The notes under the pieces: generated by a model
The model's input: only the letters and a program-made list of their open reading frames with translations
The model's database searches: none
Told to the model about the DNA's origin: nothing
Position numbers and translations under genes: made by a program
Part shown: piece by piece, positions 28,200 through 37,742 of the stretch
How the letters are laid out: the number at the start of each line of letters is the position of its first letter
Position numbering within the stretch: the first letter of the stretch is position 1
NCBI GenBank assembly: GCA_035438985.1
Contig: DAORJK010000002.1
Coordinates: forward strand, 372,001 to 436,000
DNA: 64,000 nucleotides
Reading direction: 5' to 3'
Source: UBA4408 sp002389785
GTDB taxonomy: Bacteria > Bacteroidota > Bacteroidia > UBA4408

Positions 28200-30134
28200 C
28201 TACTTCGTAATGGGTTTATTTAACTTACTGTTGTTGTAACTGTATCCAAAATAAATAAATAATCCCAGAATCAGCCAAATTGCAAAACCAATCCAGTTTT
28301 CGAGTTCAATTTCAGCCATCATGTACAAACAGCTCACTAATCCAAGCACAGGAATTAAGGATAGATTTTTTGTATAGCTCCAAATAACCAGCAAAAGCGA
28401 AATAAAAATAAAAATCCACATTGGGATGTTTCTAAAAAACACCATCCAACCGGAAGCGTATTTTTGTTCATCCGGCAAATTTGCTGTTCTTAAAAGTGCA
28501 ATGCGGTCGGTATGTTTTAAGCCATTTATATTTTCTAAGGCAATTGTGCGATCTTGACTAACCTCAAACGAAGCAGCAAATTTTTGTTTGGCAGTTTGCT
28601 GCAAGCTACTAAGTGAATTCGCATCCAATTGGGATAAAATTTCTTCGCTACTAGCTAATTTTCGCGCCGCAAAAAAATCGTGCATGTTTTCATTGTTCAG
28701 TTGCCAACAAAGTACACAAGCAGTTATAAAGAGAACTGGACTTATGTAGCGAGCATTGATGTAAGGCGTTTTAAATTTACCACGGGGAGCACTGGGATCG
28801 TTTTGCAGACGTAATACCCCCGCACATACCAACACAAAAGCAAACAAAGTTCCTATGCTGCATAAATTGGTTACCATGGTTAAGTTTAAGAATAGTGCAG
28901 GCACAGCAACCACAAAACCGGTAACAATGGTTGCAAAAGACGGAGTTTTAAATTTAGGATGAATGCGCGAAAACACGGTTGGTAGCAATCCATCTCTGCT
29001 CATGCTCATCCAAATTCGTGGTTGACCCAATTGAAACACCAGCAATACACTGGCCATCGCAACAACCGCACTTACGGCTATTATTCCACTCAACCATTTT
29101 AAATTTAATTTGTGAAAAACAAAAGCCAAAGGATCGCCAACAGCCAACTCTTTATAACTCACCATTCCTGTTAAGACCAATGCAATTGCTATATATAAAA
29201 TTGTACAAATAATTATAGCCCACATCATGCCTCTTGGTAAATCACGTTGTGGATTTACACATTCTTCGGCTGTAGTGCTTATGGCATCAAATCCTATGTA
29301 AGCGAAAAATACTGCCGAAACTCCTTTCAGTATTCCTGAAATTCCGTTTGGTGTAAAAGGATGCCAATTGTCGGTGTCGACATAAAAAACTCCTACAGCA
29401 ATAATGAGTAGCACAACCGACAGCTTTATCAAAACCATAACATTCGCGGCATTTCGCGATTCGCGCATGCCTTTATACACTAACCAAGTAATAAAAATTA
29501 TGATTGCCAATGCCGGTAAATCGGCAACGAAATGAAAATTTCCAAACTGTGGTGCACTATTCCAAGCAGCATACGAATCTTGCAAATTCGAAGATAGATT
29601 GCCAAGCACTTGTCCTGAATTGAGCGCCTGTAACGCCTCGTCATAACCTTTCGAAGCTGTAAAATAATCCATCGTCATCCAGGCAGGAAGATTAATTCCT
29701 CCGCTGGCTAGCAAGCCGGTAAAATAATCGCTCCACGAAATAGCAACGGTAATGTTACCAATTCCATATTCCATTATTAGTGCCCAACCAATGATCCAAG
29801 CAGTTAATTCACCAAAAGCTACATACGAATAAGTATAAGCACTTCCTGAAACCGGCACCATGCTGGCAAATTCGGCATAAGCAAAAGCAGCAAATCCGCA
29901 GGCGATAGCGGTAAACAAAAATAAAAAGATAACCCCCGGACCACCATCGGCACTAGCTTGTCCAATGGTGCTGAAGATACCTGCCCCAATGATTGCAGCG
30001 ATACCAAAAGCAGTGAGATCCTTTACACCAAGGTGTTTCGATAGGCCGGTACCTTCATTCAAAGTTGCATCTTCGTTGGCCTTTTGTAGGATTTGCTCAA
30101 CTGTTTTTTTTCGAAATAATGAATCAAATTTCAT
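28200..30134 (-). CDS. APC-superfamily amino acid permease
   Basis: 644 residues. 'FGIAAIIGAGIFSTIG' in TM1 and 'FFAYIGFDAISTTAEECVNPQRDLP' in TM6/loop are the signatures of cationic-amino-acid-transporter-like APC carriers. The protein is longer than most (about 450-550) because of two polar insertions: about residues 150-215 ('YFTASKGYDEALQALNSG') and about residues 485-560 (a helical, charged stretch around 'SSEEILSQLDANSLSSL'). Twelve or more membrane helices are visible. It probably imports amino acids by proton symport. It reads leftward, with a 324-bp divergent region upstream. Confidence 0.9.
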   Translation of the reverse strand: MKFDSLFRKKTVEQILQKANEDATLNEGTGLSKHLGVKDLTAFGIAAIIGAGIFSTIGQASADGGPGVIFLFLFTAIACGFAAFAYAEFASMVPVSGSAYTYSYVAFGELTAWIIGWALIMEYGIGNITVAISWSDYFTGLLASGGINLPAWMTMDYFTASKGYDEALQALNSGQVLGNLSSNLQDSYAAWNSAPQFGNFHFVADLPALAIIIFITWLVYKGMRESRNAANVMVLIKLSVVLLIIAVGVFYVDTDNWHPFTPNGISGILKGVSAVFFAYIGFDAISTTAEECVNPQRDLPRGMMWAIIICTILYIAIALVLTGMVSYKELAVGDPLAFVFHKLNLKWLSGIIAVSAVVAMASVLLVFQLGQPRIWMSMSRDGLLPTVFSRIHPKFKTPSFATIVTGFVVAVPALFLNLTMVTNLCSIGTLFAFVLVCAGVLRLQNDPSAPRGKFKTPYINARYISPVLFITACVLCWQLNNENMHDFFAARKLASSEEILSQLDANSLSSLQQTAKQKFAASFEVSQDRTIALENINGLKHTDRIALLRTANLPDEQKYASGWMVFFRNIPMWIFIFISLLLVIWSYTKNLSLIPVLGLVSCLYMMAEIELENWIGFAIWLILGLFIYFGYSYNNSKLNKPITK

Positions 30135-30458
30135 AGCGATAAGTTGATTAGCACTTGTTTAGTTGCTGCTTGTTACTTTAACTAATTAAAAGTAAATATA
30201 TATTAAAAACAGGGAGATGCAACCAAGTTAAAGGTGGATTTTTTTGCTTTGTTAAAATCACTTTTAATTGAGTAGCCTTGCAAAAATAGAAATAATTGCA
30301 TCCCATATTAAGGATGAAGTAAACATGTATTAACAGGTTTAAATCTGGTATGTTGGTCACAAATAAAGGCTTTTACTCAGGGTTAATAATTGTTAACCAA
30401 CACTAGTTCTAAAATTATTTTTCACTTAATTTGTTTAATAATTTGTAACAATCGTACT
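30135..30458 (+). other. 324-bp divergent intergenic region
   Basis: Between the permease (leftward) and the S41 protease (rightward). On the plus strand TTG, 21 bases, TAGCCTTGC (about 30248-30280) is a near-consensus promoter, and on the minus strand TATTTTTGC (30280-30288) is a -7 match. Both lie far from the start codons, so the assignment is weak. No gene seen. Confidence 0.3.
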
Positions 30459-32057
30459 ATGAATAGAATTGCTTTAATTTTTATCGGATGTTTACTGGTG
30501 TTTTTTTCAACGCAGGTAAAGTCCCAATCCAGTTCCAGCCAAGAAGGAGCGCTTAAATTTAGATCGGTGCTTGATTATATTGATTATTATTATGTTGACT
30601 CTACAAAAAGCAAAAAGTTGGTGGAAGATGCCATTGTTGGTATGCTCGAAACCCTTGATCCTCACTCGGTTTATATTCCTAAAGAAGATTTACAGGAAAC
30701 CAATGAACCTTTGACCGGTAATTTTGAAGGTGTTGGAATTCAATTTAATTTATTGTTTGACACCATAACCGTTATTTCTCCTATATCCGGCGGGCCCTCT
30801 GAAAAAGTTGGTATTATTTCGGGCGACAAGATTATAAAAATTGAAGGTAAAAATTTTGCCGGAATGAAAATTAAAAACGACGATGTAATTAAAAATTTAA
30901 GGGGAGCAAAAGGTACGAAGGTAACCGTTAGCATACTGCGTTCAGGTGTAAGTGAATTGCTTGATTTTACGATAACCCGCGATAAAATTCCTTTGTACAG
31001 TATTGATGCAACCTATATGGCTACACCTACAGTAGGATATATTAAATTGAGCAGATTTGCTCAAACCAGCATGGACGAATTTGCTCAATCGTTGCGCATA
31101 CTTAAAGAAAAAGGAGCAAAAGATTTAATTCTCGATTTAAACGATAATGGTGGAGGTTACTTAAATATTGCTTTTGAAATTGCCGATCAGTTTTTAAACG
31201 ATGGAAAATTAATTGTGTATACCGAAGGATTAAAATCGCCGAAGAAAACTTACAACGCAACTTCAAAAGGAGAGTTTGAAAAGGGGAGAGTTATTGTACT
31301 TATTGATGAAGGTTCCGCATCGGCAAGCGAAATAGTTTCGGGTGCTATGCAAGATTGGGATCGCGCTTTATTAATCGGTCGAAGAACTTTTGGAAAAGGC
31401 TTGGTGCAAAATCAATTTAATTTACCCGATGGTTCAGCTATGCGTTTAACCATTGCTAAATATTATACTCCGGTTGGTCGTTGCATTCAAAAACCTTACA
31501 ACGGTAAAATTGAAAACTATTACAAAGATTTAAATAACCGTTTTAAACATGGAGAGTTAACCAACGTCGACAGTATAAAATTTCCTGATTCTCTAAAATA
31601 TTCTACTCCCAATAATAAAATTGTTTATGGTGGAGGTGGTATCATGCCCGATATTTTTATTCCAATTGATACCTCTAAGTCATCACTTTATTACACCAAT
31701 CTTATACGAAAGGGCATTTTGAATCAGTTTACTTTGTCGTATTTAGATAAGCACCGTAAAGAATTGTATGCTAAGTATCCGACTTTTGACGCTTATAAAA
31801 AGCAATTTACCGTAAGCCAAGAGATGATGGATGCATTAATTGCTGCAGCAGAAAAAGAAAAAATTAAGAAAGACGAAAAAGGTTTAGCTATCTCAGGCGA
31901 TGTTATTAAACTTCAAATGAAAGCACTGCTTGCCCGCGATTTATGGAAAAACGATAGTTACTACGAAATTATTAACGAAATAAACGATGCTTATCAAAAG
32001 GCATTGGAAGTATTTAAGAACGATTCTTTTAAGAAGTATAAAATAAATTCTTATTAA
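30459..32057 (+). CDS. S41 family C-terminal processing peptidase (CtpA-like)
   Basis: 532 residues from the ATG at 30459, which begins a signal peptide (MNRIALIFIGCLLVFFSTQV..SQ); the longer frame adds a poor extension. A PDZ domain (about 95-175, 'VGIISGDKIIKIEGKNFAG') precedes the protease core. The Ser is in 'DEGSASASEIVSGA' and the general-base Lys in 'RTFGKGLVQ', the Ser-Lys dyad of the family. A C-terminal helical region (about 400-530) follows. It should act in the periplasm, trimming or degrading proteins near their C-termini. It lies 48 bp upstream of the cytochrome/propeller gene on the same strand. Confidence 0.94.
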   Translation: MNRIALIFIGCLLVFFSTQVKSQSSSSQEGALKFRSVLDYIDYYYVDSTKSKKLVEDAIVGMLETLDPHSVYIPKEDLQETNEPLTGNFEGVGIQFNLLFDTITVISPISGGPSEKVGIISGDKIIKIEGKNFAGMKIKNDDVIKNLRGAKGTKVTVSILRSGVSELLDFTITRDKIPLYSIDATYMATPTVGYIKLSRFAQTSMDEFAQSLRILKEKGAKDLILDLNDNGGGYLNIAFEIADQFLNDGKLIVYTEGLKSPKKTYNATSKGEFEKGRVIVLIDEGSASASEIVSGAMQDWDRALLIGRRTFGKGLVQNQFNLPDGSAMRLTIAKYYTPVGRCIQKPYNGKIENYYKDLNNRFKHGELTNVDSIKFPDSLKYSTPNNKIVYGGGGIMPDIFIPIDTSKSSLYYTNLIRKGILNQFTLSYLDKHRKELYAKYPTFDAYKKQFTVSQEMMDALIAAAEKEKIKKDEKGLAISGDVIKLQMKALLARDLWKNDSYYEIINEINDAYQKALEVFKNDSFKKYKINSY

Positions 32058-32105
32058 GTAACTTTATAGCTTAATTATAGATAGTTCAATTTTAGTAAAG
32101 TAGTA

Positions 32106-33581
32106 ATGAAAGTTAAACATAGCACACAAATATTCTTATTGCTAACGGGTGCTTGCTTCTTGTTATCTACTTGCAAAGTTGATGAGCCAATTATCGATTT
32201 GGAAGGAAGTGGTTATCCTGACGAAATTGGAAAAATTGTACTCACCCAATGTGCCGTTAGTGGTTGTCATACCGATAAAAGTAAAGATGGAGCTGCAGGA
32301 TTATCGCTTGAAACCTGGGACAAACTTTTTGAAGGAACTCGCAATGGAGCCGCAGTTATTCCTTACGCACATACCCAAAGTACTTTCTTTTTATTTACCA
32401 ATACTTATCCCCAATTAGGAGTTTCAGTTAGTCCTACCATGCCCGTTGGTGGTGATGCATTGAATGTTGCTCAAATGATACAACTTCGCGATTGGATTGC
32501 CTCCGGTGCACCTAACAAGAACGGATTTGTAAAATTTTCAGATCATCCCAATCGTAGAAAAGTTTACATTACCAACCAAGGCTGCGATTTAGTTACTGTT
32601 TTGGATGCTGAAACAGGTTTGCCCATGCGCTATGTTCAAGTTGGTCATACTCTTTTAAATGAATCACCTCATTCAATTCGAGTTTCACCCGATGGGAAGT
32701 ATTGGTATGTTGTTTTTATTAACGGCGCCTACTTACAAAAATTCAGAACTAGCGACGATACTTTTGCAGGAGAAATAAATATAGGACTTGGAAGCTGGAA
32801 TACCTTTACCATTACAGCCGATTCAAAATATGCTTTCACTGCCGATTGGAATGCCAATGGTAGTGTTTTGTATCTTGATTTGGAAAATTTAACCGTAAAG
32901 AAAAAATTTGCCGGTAGTGGTTTATTTGTTTTCCCGCATGGTACCTTACTCAATGCAGCGAATAATCTACTCTACATCACAGCACAGTATGGAAATTTTA
33001 TCTATAAATTGAATATTACCAATCCACTTTTTCCAAACATTAGCGAAATAACCTTAGACGGTTCTCCGCAAAGCAGCACTACACCTAAGTTGTTTGATCC
33101 ACATGAAGTAGCTTTTTGTCCGGATAATTCAAAGTATTACGTTACATGTCAGTATACCAACGAAGTTCGGGTATTTAAAGCGAGCAACGATTCGCTCATC
33201 GCTAAAATAGCCACCGGTAGCTATCCACAAGAAATGAGTTTTTCTGAAACGACTCCGTATTTATTTGTTACTTGTCCTGAAGATTCAGTTACCTTTCCGG
33301 GTAGGAGGGGCTCGGTTGCTGTAATTAATTATCAAACCAATAGCTTGGTAAAAATTTTATTTACCAGTTGGCAGCCACATGGTGTTGCCGTTGATGATGC
33401 CAAAGGTTTGGTATACATTGCCAACCGAAATGCAAATGCCAACGGACCTGCTCCACACCATAGTTCTGAGTGTGGCGGCCGCAATGGAAGCGTATCAACC
33501 ATTGATTTACAAACACTCAGCGTGCAAAGTAAAAAAACAGAATTATCTGTAGATCCGTATTCGGTTGCTGTTAAAAAATAA
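32106..33581 (+). CDS. Lipoprotein with variant c-type haem motif and YncE-like beta-propeller
   Basis: 491 residues. A signal peptide ends at 'LLSTC' (Cys23), a plausible lipobox. The N-terminal domain has C49-x4-C54-H55 instead of CxxCH. A later 'PTMPVGGDALNVAQMIQLRDWI' plus 'GAPN' is the pattern of planctomycete-type (PSCyt1-like) cytochrome c domains, in which the Met is the second haem ligand. From about 150 on, repeated blades ('YVQVGHTLLNESPHSIRVSPDG', 'PHEVAFCPDNSKYYVTC', 'PHGVAVDDAKGLVYIANR', each a separate stretch) form a YncE/lactonase-like propeller. It is probably a surface or periplasmic electron carrier or sensor. Haem attachment is inferred. The stop overlaps the next ATG by one base (TAATG), so translation is coupled. 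Confidence 0.82.
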   Translation: MKVKHSTQIFLLLTGACFLLSTCKVDEPIIDLEGSGYPDEIGKIVLTQCAVSGCHTDKSKDGAAGLSLETWDKLFEGTRNGAAVIPYAHTQSTFFLFTNTYPQLGVSVSPTMPVGGDALNVAQMIQLRDWIASGAPNKNGFVKFSDHPNRRKVYITNQGCDLVTVLDAETGLPMRYVQVGHTLLNESPHSIRVSPDGKYWYVVFINGAYLQKFRTSDDTFAGEINIGLGSWNTFTITADSKYAFTADWNANGSVLYLDLENLTVKKKFAGSGLFVFPHGTLLNAANNLLYITAQYGNFIYKLNITNPLFPNISEITLDGSPQSSTTPKLFDPHEVAFCPDNSKYYVTCQYTNEVRVFKASNDSLIAKIATGSYPQEMSFSETTPYLFVTCPEDSVTFPGRRGSVAVINYQTNSLVKILFTSWQPHGVAVDDAKGLVYIANRNANANGPAPHHSSECGGRNGSVSTIDLQTLSVQSKKTELSVDPYSVAVKK

Positions 33582-33982
33582 TGATTAGCTCCCACAGCAT
33601 ACTTATTTTCGATGGTGAATGTAATTTGTGTAATAACTGGGTGAACTTGGTTATACGCTTCGATAAAAAACAGCGTTTTAAGTTTTGTACTTTACAGTCT
33701 GAAATAGGACGTAAATTAATTGGCGAACAGTTTTCCCTGGATACTTTTCCTGAAACAGTTTTATTGCTTGAAAATGGTAAATTATATACGCATTCAACCG
33801 CCGCTCTAAATATTGTACAACATTTAGCTTTTCCTGTATCCCTGCTTGCAGTGTTTAAAATCATTCCTGTTAAGATGCGCGATGGTATGTATAATTGGAT
33901 CGCCCGCAATCGCTACAAATGGTTTGGTAAGCGGCAAGGTTGCATGGTTCCTGAACCCGAAATAATGCATCGTTTTCTGTAA
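33581..33982 (+). CDS. DCC family (DUF393) thiol-disulfide oxidoreductase-like protein
   Basis: 133 residues with the family's N-terminal motif DGECNLC, in which the two cysteines are CNLC. Later blocks 'RFKFCTLQSE', 'LLENGKLYTHSTAAL' and 'IARNRYKWFGK' are typical of DUF393. The name comes from a proposed thioredoxin-like fold; activity is little tested. There is no signal peptide. It is translationally coupled to the cytochrome/propeller gene (one-base overlap), so a role in thiol handling for that secreted haem protein is possible but inferred. Confidence 0.92.
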   Translation: MISSHSILIFDGECNLCNNWVNLVIRFDKKQRFKFCTLQSEIGRKLIGEQFSLDTFPETVLLLENGKLYTHSTAALNIVQHLAFPVSLLAVFKIIPVKMRDGMYNWIARNRYKWFGKRQGCMVPEPEIMHRFL

Positions 33983-34123
33983 TTTCTTGTAAGAATAATT
34001 TGTACTTTTAGCCGGTAAAAAATGATTTAGCAAACTAGTTTTAACTTGCTAAATTCTATTAGTTGCCAGTAAATTTTTAAGCATTTCTACATTATATTTT
34101 AATTCAACATTAACTCATTTTAT

Positions 34124-35347
34124 ATGAACAGTAGATTTTTACCCTTCAGCATTCTTGCACTCATTTTAACTTCAACCCTTTCATTTGCTCAGCTCGATAC
34201 AAGCAATGGACGTTATTTCGCTCAAATTTTTAGCCATGTAACGACAAGTTCAAACGTAGTTTTTGGTTCATACATTAGTTTTGGATTACAAACCAATCTT
34301 ACCATGGATATTTATCAACCTACGGGAGATATGGCTACCATGCGACCGCTGATAGTTTTGGCGCATGGTGGAAGTTTTCAGTTTGGCGATAAAAATGAAG
34401 CCGATATTGTTGCCATGTGTCAAACCTTTGCCAAAATGGGATATGTTACGTGCTCTATTAATTACCGTACGGGCTTTTTTCCAATCGATTCGGTAAATGC
34501 AACGCAAGCGGTTTTAAAAGCTACACAAGACATGAAAGCTGCAGTTCGTTTTTTTCGCAAGGACGCAGCCACAGCAAATACCTATAAAATACATCCCGAT
34601 TATGTGTATGTTGGAGGTAGTTCGGCAGGTGCATTTATGGCCTTGCACTTAGCTTACATGGATCAACCATCTGAATTTCCTTTGGGATTAGCCACCTTAT
34701 CAAGTTTAGGTGGACTTGAAGGCACTAGCGGAAATCCCGGCTATCCAAGCAATGCAAGTGCAGTTATAAATTTATGTGGGGCCTTAGGCGATGCTTCTTA
34801 TTTACAAGCCGGTGATGTACCATTCGTGAGTATGCATGGAAACGCTGATGCAACCGTTCCTTATGCTCATGCAATTATTGTTTCGCTTGGATACAGTGTA
34901 ATGTATGTAGATGGAAGCAGCTCGATTCACGCGCGTGCTTTATCGGTTGGTGTAAACAATCCATTTTATACCTTTAATGGTGCCGATCATGTACCCTATT
35001 TAAACAATGCAGCTTACCTTGACACAACCATCAATTATGTGCGCGATTTTTTACTTCCATTGGTGGCAGCAGCACCACTTAAAACTTCTTCAAATGTAAG
35101 CAGTGAAGAGCAGTTGACAACCTATCCGAATCCAAGTGAAGGAACTATTTTCGTTGATTATTCCTTCAAAAATTCATCTACACTTAACTATGAATTGGTT
35201 GACCTAAGCGGCCGAACTATTCAGTCGGGAATGTTGAATTCACAGTTATATCAAATATCTACCGGCGAAGTAAAATCAGGATTGTATTTGCTAAAGTTAA
35301 CTGATGAAGCAAAAAAATGCACGCTTAGTAAAGTGTTGGTGCGTTAA
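34124..35347 (+). CDS. Secreted alpha/beta-hydrolase (carboxylesterase-like) with T9SS type A domain
   Basis: 407 residues. Signal peptide (1-22), then an alpha/beta-hydrolase: 'LIVLAHGGSF' gives the oxyanion-hole HGG, 'YVYVGGSSAGAFMAL' holds the nucleophile Ser, 'FVSMHGNADATVPY' the acid and 'NGADHVPY' the His. This is the pattern of carboxylesterase/feruloyl-esterase-like hydrolases. The last ~75 residues ('TYPNPSEGTIFVDY' to 'SGLYLLKL') are a T9SS type A sorting domain, so the enzyme is exported across the outer membrane. The substrate is unknown; esters of plant polymers or lipids are both reasonable. Confidence 0.9.
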   Translation: MNSRFLPFSILALILTSTLSFAQLDTSNGRYFAQIFSHVTTSSNVVFGSYISFGLQTNLTMDIYQPTGDMATMRPLIVLAHGGSFQFGDKNEADIVAMCQTFAKMGYVTCSINYRTGFFPIDSVNATQAVLKATQDMKAAVRFFRKDAATANTYKIHPDYVYVGGSSAGAFMALHLAYMDQPSEFPLGLATLSSLGGLEGTSGNPGYPSNASAVINLCGALGDASYLQAGDVPFVSMHGNADATVPYAHAIIVSLGYSVMYVDGSSSIHARALSVGVNNPFYTFNGADHVPYLNNAAYLDTTINYVRDFLLPLVAAAPLKTSSNVSSEEQLTTYPNPSEGTIFVDYSFKNSSTLNYELVDLSGRTIQSGMLNSQLYQISTGEVKSGLYLLKLTDEAKKCTLSKVLVR

Positions 35348-35432
35348 GTTTCAGTATACCTGCAGCAACTTAAAAGATGAAATAAATGCTGCACTTTTTT
35401 AGTATAAACACTAATGATTTATTTGCTGTTGT

Positions 35433-36800
35433 ATGTATGCAATCATAGATATTGAAACAACAGGAGGTAATCCTTCTAACGAGAAAATTACTGAAATAGC
35501 AGTATTTCAGCACGATGGAAAGTGTATCACCGGAGTATATCAAACATTAATTCATCCCGAAAAAAGTATTCCTCCTTATATTTCACAAATTACAGGAATC
35601 ACCGATAACATGGTAGCGAATGCTCCACGTTTTTTTGAAATTGCCAAACAATTGATTCAGCTTACAGAAGGAAGAGTTTTTGTTGCACACAATGCATCTT
35701 TTGATTATAATTTTATTAAGAATGAATACCGCCAATTAGGCTATGAGTTTAAACGTAAAACCTTATGTACCGTTAAACTTAGTCGTAAATTAATTCCCGG
35801 TAAGAAGTCGTACAGCCTGGGAAAATTATGTGCCGAACTGGGAATTGAAATTGAAGGCAGACACCGCGCAGCAGGCGATGCAAGAGCTACTGTTAGTTTG
35901 TTTGAAAAATTATTGGCAAGTGAATCTGCGAAGCAATTGATTCCCGGAAAAAAGGAAGATGAAGCAATTGATAATTTGCAGCTTAATTTGGATAAATCGT
36001 GGTTGAGAAAATTGCCTGAAGCTACAGGCGTATATTATTTTTACAACGAGGCGAAGGAATTAATTTACATTGGCAAAAGTAAAAACATTCGACAAAGGGT
36101 ATTGCAGCACCTTACAAACGATAGCAGTACCAAGGCCATTGAATTGAAAAATCACATAGCCGATATTGATTTTGAAATAACCGGTAGTGAATTGGTTGCT
36201 TTGTTAAAAGAATCGAATGAAATAAAATTGCACAAACCCTTATACAATAGAAAGCAACGAAGAGCTTTATTTAACTACGGTGTATTTGTTTCTTACAACG
36301 AGCACGGCTATTTGTGTATCTCGCCTCAAAAATCAGCAAATTCCAGTCTGCCACTTGCTTCTTTTTCATCGGCTGCTGAAGCAAAAAATGTGTTGTATCA
36401 GGTAGTTGAAAAATATGGACTTTGTCAAAAATTATGTGGTTTGTACGATACTGCTGAAGCCTGTTTTCACTATGGTATTAAAAAATGCAATGGAGCCTGT
36501 ATAGCTGTTGAAGATGTTGGTGAATACAACAAACGAGTAAAAGAAGCATTAAAAGTTTTTGAACAGGATTTTAAAAATGTGCTCATCATTGATCGTGGTA
36601 TTTCTACCGAGGATAAAGCACTGATTTTGGTTGAAAATGGCAAATACAAAGGCTATGGTTATGCAAGTGTTGAATTTGCTGCAAACAATCCTCAGCAATT
36701 AAAGGAGAATATTAAGACTTATCCCGATAACAAAGACATTCAGCAAATTTTAAAAAGCTACCTCAAAAATAATAGGGTTGAAAAACTGATTCGCTTTTAA
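35433..36800 (+). CDS. DnaQ-like 3'-5' exonuclease fused to GIY-YIG (Cho/UvrC-like) nuclease
   Basis: 455 residues. The N-terminal part (1-170) is a DEDDh exonuclease of the polymerase III epsilon type: 'IIDIETTGG' (Asp, Glu), 'FVAHNASFDYNFI' (Asp) and 'HRAAGDARAT' (His, Asp). About 190-275 is a GIY-YIG domain ('TGVYYFYNEAKELIYIGKS', 'IRQRVLQHL', 'ELVALLKESNEIKLHKPLYN'), the same catalytic module as UvrC-N and Cho. A C-terminal ~180-residue region resembles the Cho extension and includes 'CFHYGIKKCNGAC', like the Cys cluster of UvrC. The fusion is known in several phyla. A DNA-repair or nicking role is inferred. Confidence 0.9.
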   Translation: MYAIIDIETTGGNPSNEKITEIAVFQHDGKCITGVYQTLIHPEKSIPPYISQITGITDNMVANAPRFFEIAKQLIQLTEGRVFVAHNASFDYNFIKNEYRQLGYEFKRKTLCTVKLSRKLIPGKKSYSLGKLCAELGIEIEGRHRAAGDARATVSLFEKLLASESAKQLIPGKKEDEAIDNLQLNLDKSWLRKLPEATGVYYFYNEAKELIYIGKSKNIRQRVLQHLTNDSSTKAIELKNHIADIDFEITGSELVALLKESNEIKLHKPLYNRKQRRALFNYGVFVSYNEHGYLCISPQKSANSSLPLASFSSAAEAKNVLYQVVEKYGLCQKLCGLYDTAEACFHYGIKKCNGACIAVEDVGEYNKRVKEALKVFEQDFKNVLIIDRGISTEDKALILVENGKYKGYGYASVEFAANNPQQLKENIKTYPDNKDIQQILKSYLKNNRVEKLIRF

Positions 36801-36878
36801 GGATAAACGAGGGATAAAGTCATCAAATGCAAAATCATTTTCTACATTTGATATATAACCAATTGTATCTTAAGACCT

Positions 36879-37739
36879 ATGCAAACAACCATCCGCAATC
36901 ATCAACTCGAAATTTCTATCCAACACAAGGGGGCCGAGTTAAGCAGTATTAAAAACAGCGCAGGCAGGGAGTTCTTGTGGCAGGCCGATGCTAATTTTTG
37001 GCCGCGCCATGCACCGGTTTTATTTCCAATTGTTGGTAAACTAAAAGACAATAAATACATGCATAATCGATCCACCTACTCATTGCCTCAGCATGGGTTT
37101 GCTCGCGATAAAATGTTTTATAAGAAGTCGGTAAGTGATGATTTTGTTGTGTTTTATCTTAATTCGGATGTTGAAACCCAATTGCATTATCCCTTTGAGT
37201 TTGAACTAATGATTAGTTATGCCTTAATTAAAAATAGGCTGATAGTAGAATATAAGGTAACAAACTTTGGAATGGAGGTGATGCCATTTTCTATTGGTGC
37301 CCATCCCGGATTTTGCTGTCCAATTGATGCCGATGAAAAATTTGAAGATTATACTTTGAAGTTTGAAAAAGCTGAAAATTTAAAGCGAAAATTACTGGTT
37401 GATGGCTTGTTTACAGGAGAAGAAATGCCCTTTCTAACAAATGATAGTGAAGTTAAACTTAGCAAGGCACTTTTTGAAAAGGATGCAATTGTTGTTCAAA
37501 ATTTTCAATCCAATTTTCTAAGCCTCTCATCCGCCAAGCATACAGTGAAGGTTGGTATTGCAGGTTTTCCTTACCTTGGAATTTGGACCAAACCGGGAGC
37601 GCCTTTTGTCTGCATTGAACCATGGTTTGGATTATCAGATAAGGTAGCTGCATCAGGCAATTTGAATGAGAAAGAGGGAATTCAAATTCTTGATCCACAA
37701 AAGGAATTTTCTTGTTCGTATACGCTTGAGTTTAGCTAA
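36879..37739 (+). CDS. Aldose 1-epimerase family protein (LacX/YeaD-like)
   Basis: 286 residues, a galactose-mutarotase-like beta-sandwich. 'GAELSSIKNSAGREFLWQAD', 'WPRHAPVLFPIVGKL', 'LPQHGFARD' (His-Gly-Phe-x-Arg) and 'SIGAHPGFCCP' (catalytic His) are the shared blocks; a Glu in 'VCIEPWFG' is the base. Such proteins interconvert anomers of hexoses or hexose-6-phosphates. It is cytosolic with no signal. A TACATTTG at 36843-36850 matches the -7 element, 28 bases before the ATG, without a visible -33. It converges on the RmlD-like gene with three bases between the stops. Confidence 0.92.
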   Translation: MQTTIRNHQLEISIQHKGAELSSIKNSAGREFLWQADANFWPRHAPVLFPIVGKLKDNKYMHNRSTYSLPQHGFARDKMFYKKSVSDDFVVFYLNSDVETQLHYPFEFELMISYALIKNRLIVEYKVTNFGMEVMPFSIGAHPGFCCPIDADEKFEDYTLKFEKAENLKRKLLVDGLFTGEEMPFLTNDSEVKLSKALFEKDAIVVQNFQSNFLSLSSAKHTVKVGIAGFPYLGIWTKPGAPFVCIEPWFGLSDKVAASGNLNEKEGIQILDPQKEFSCSYTLEFS

Positions 37740-37742
37740 AGC

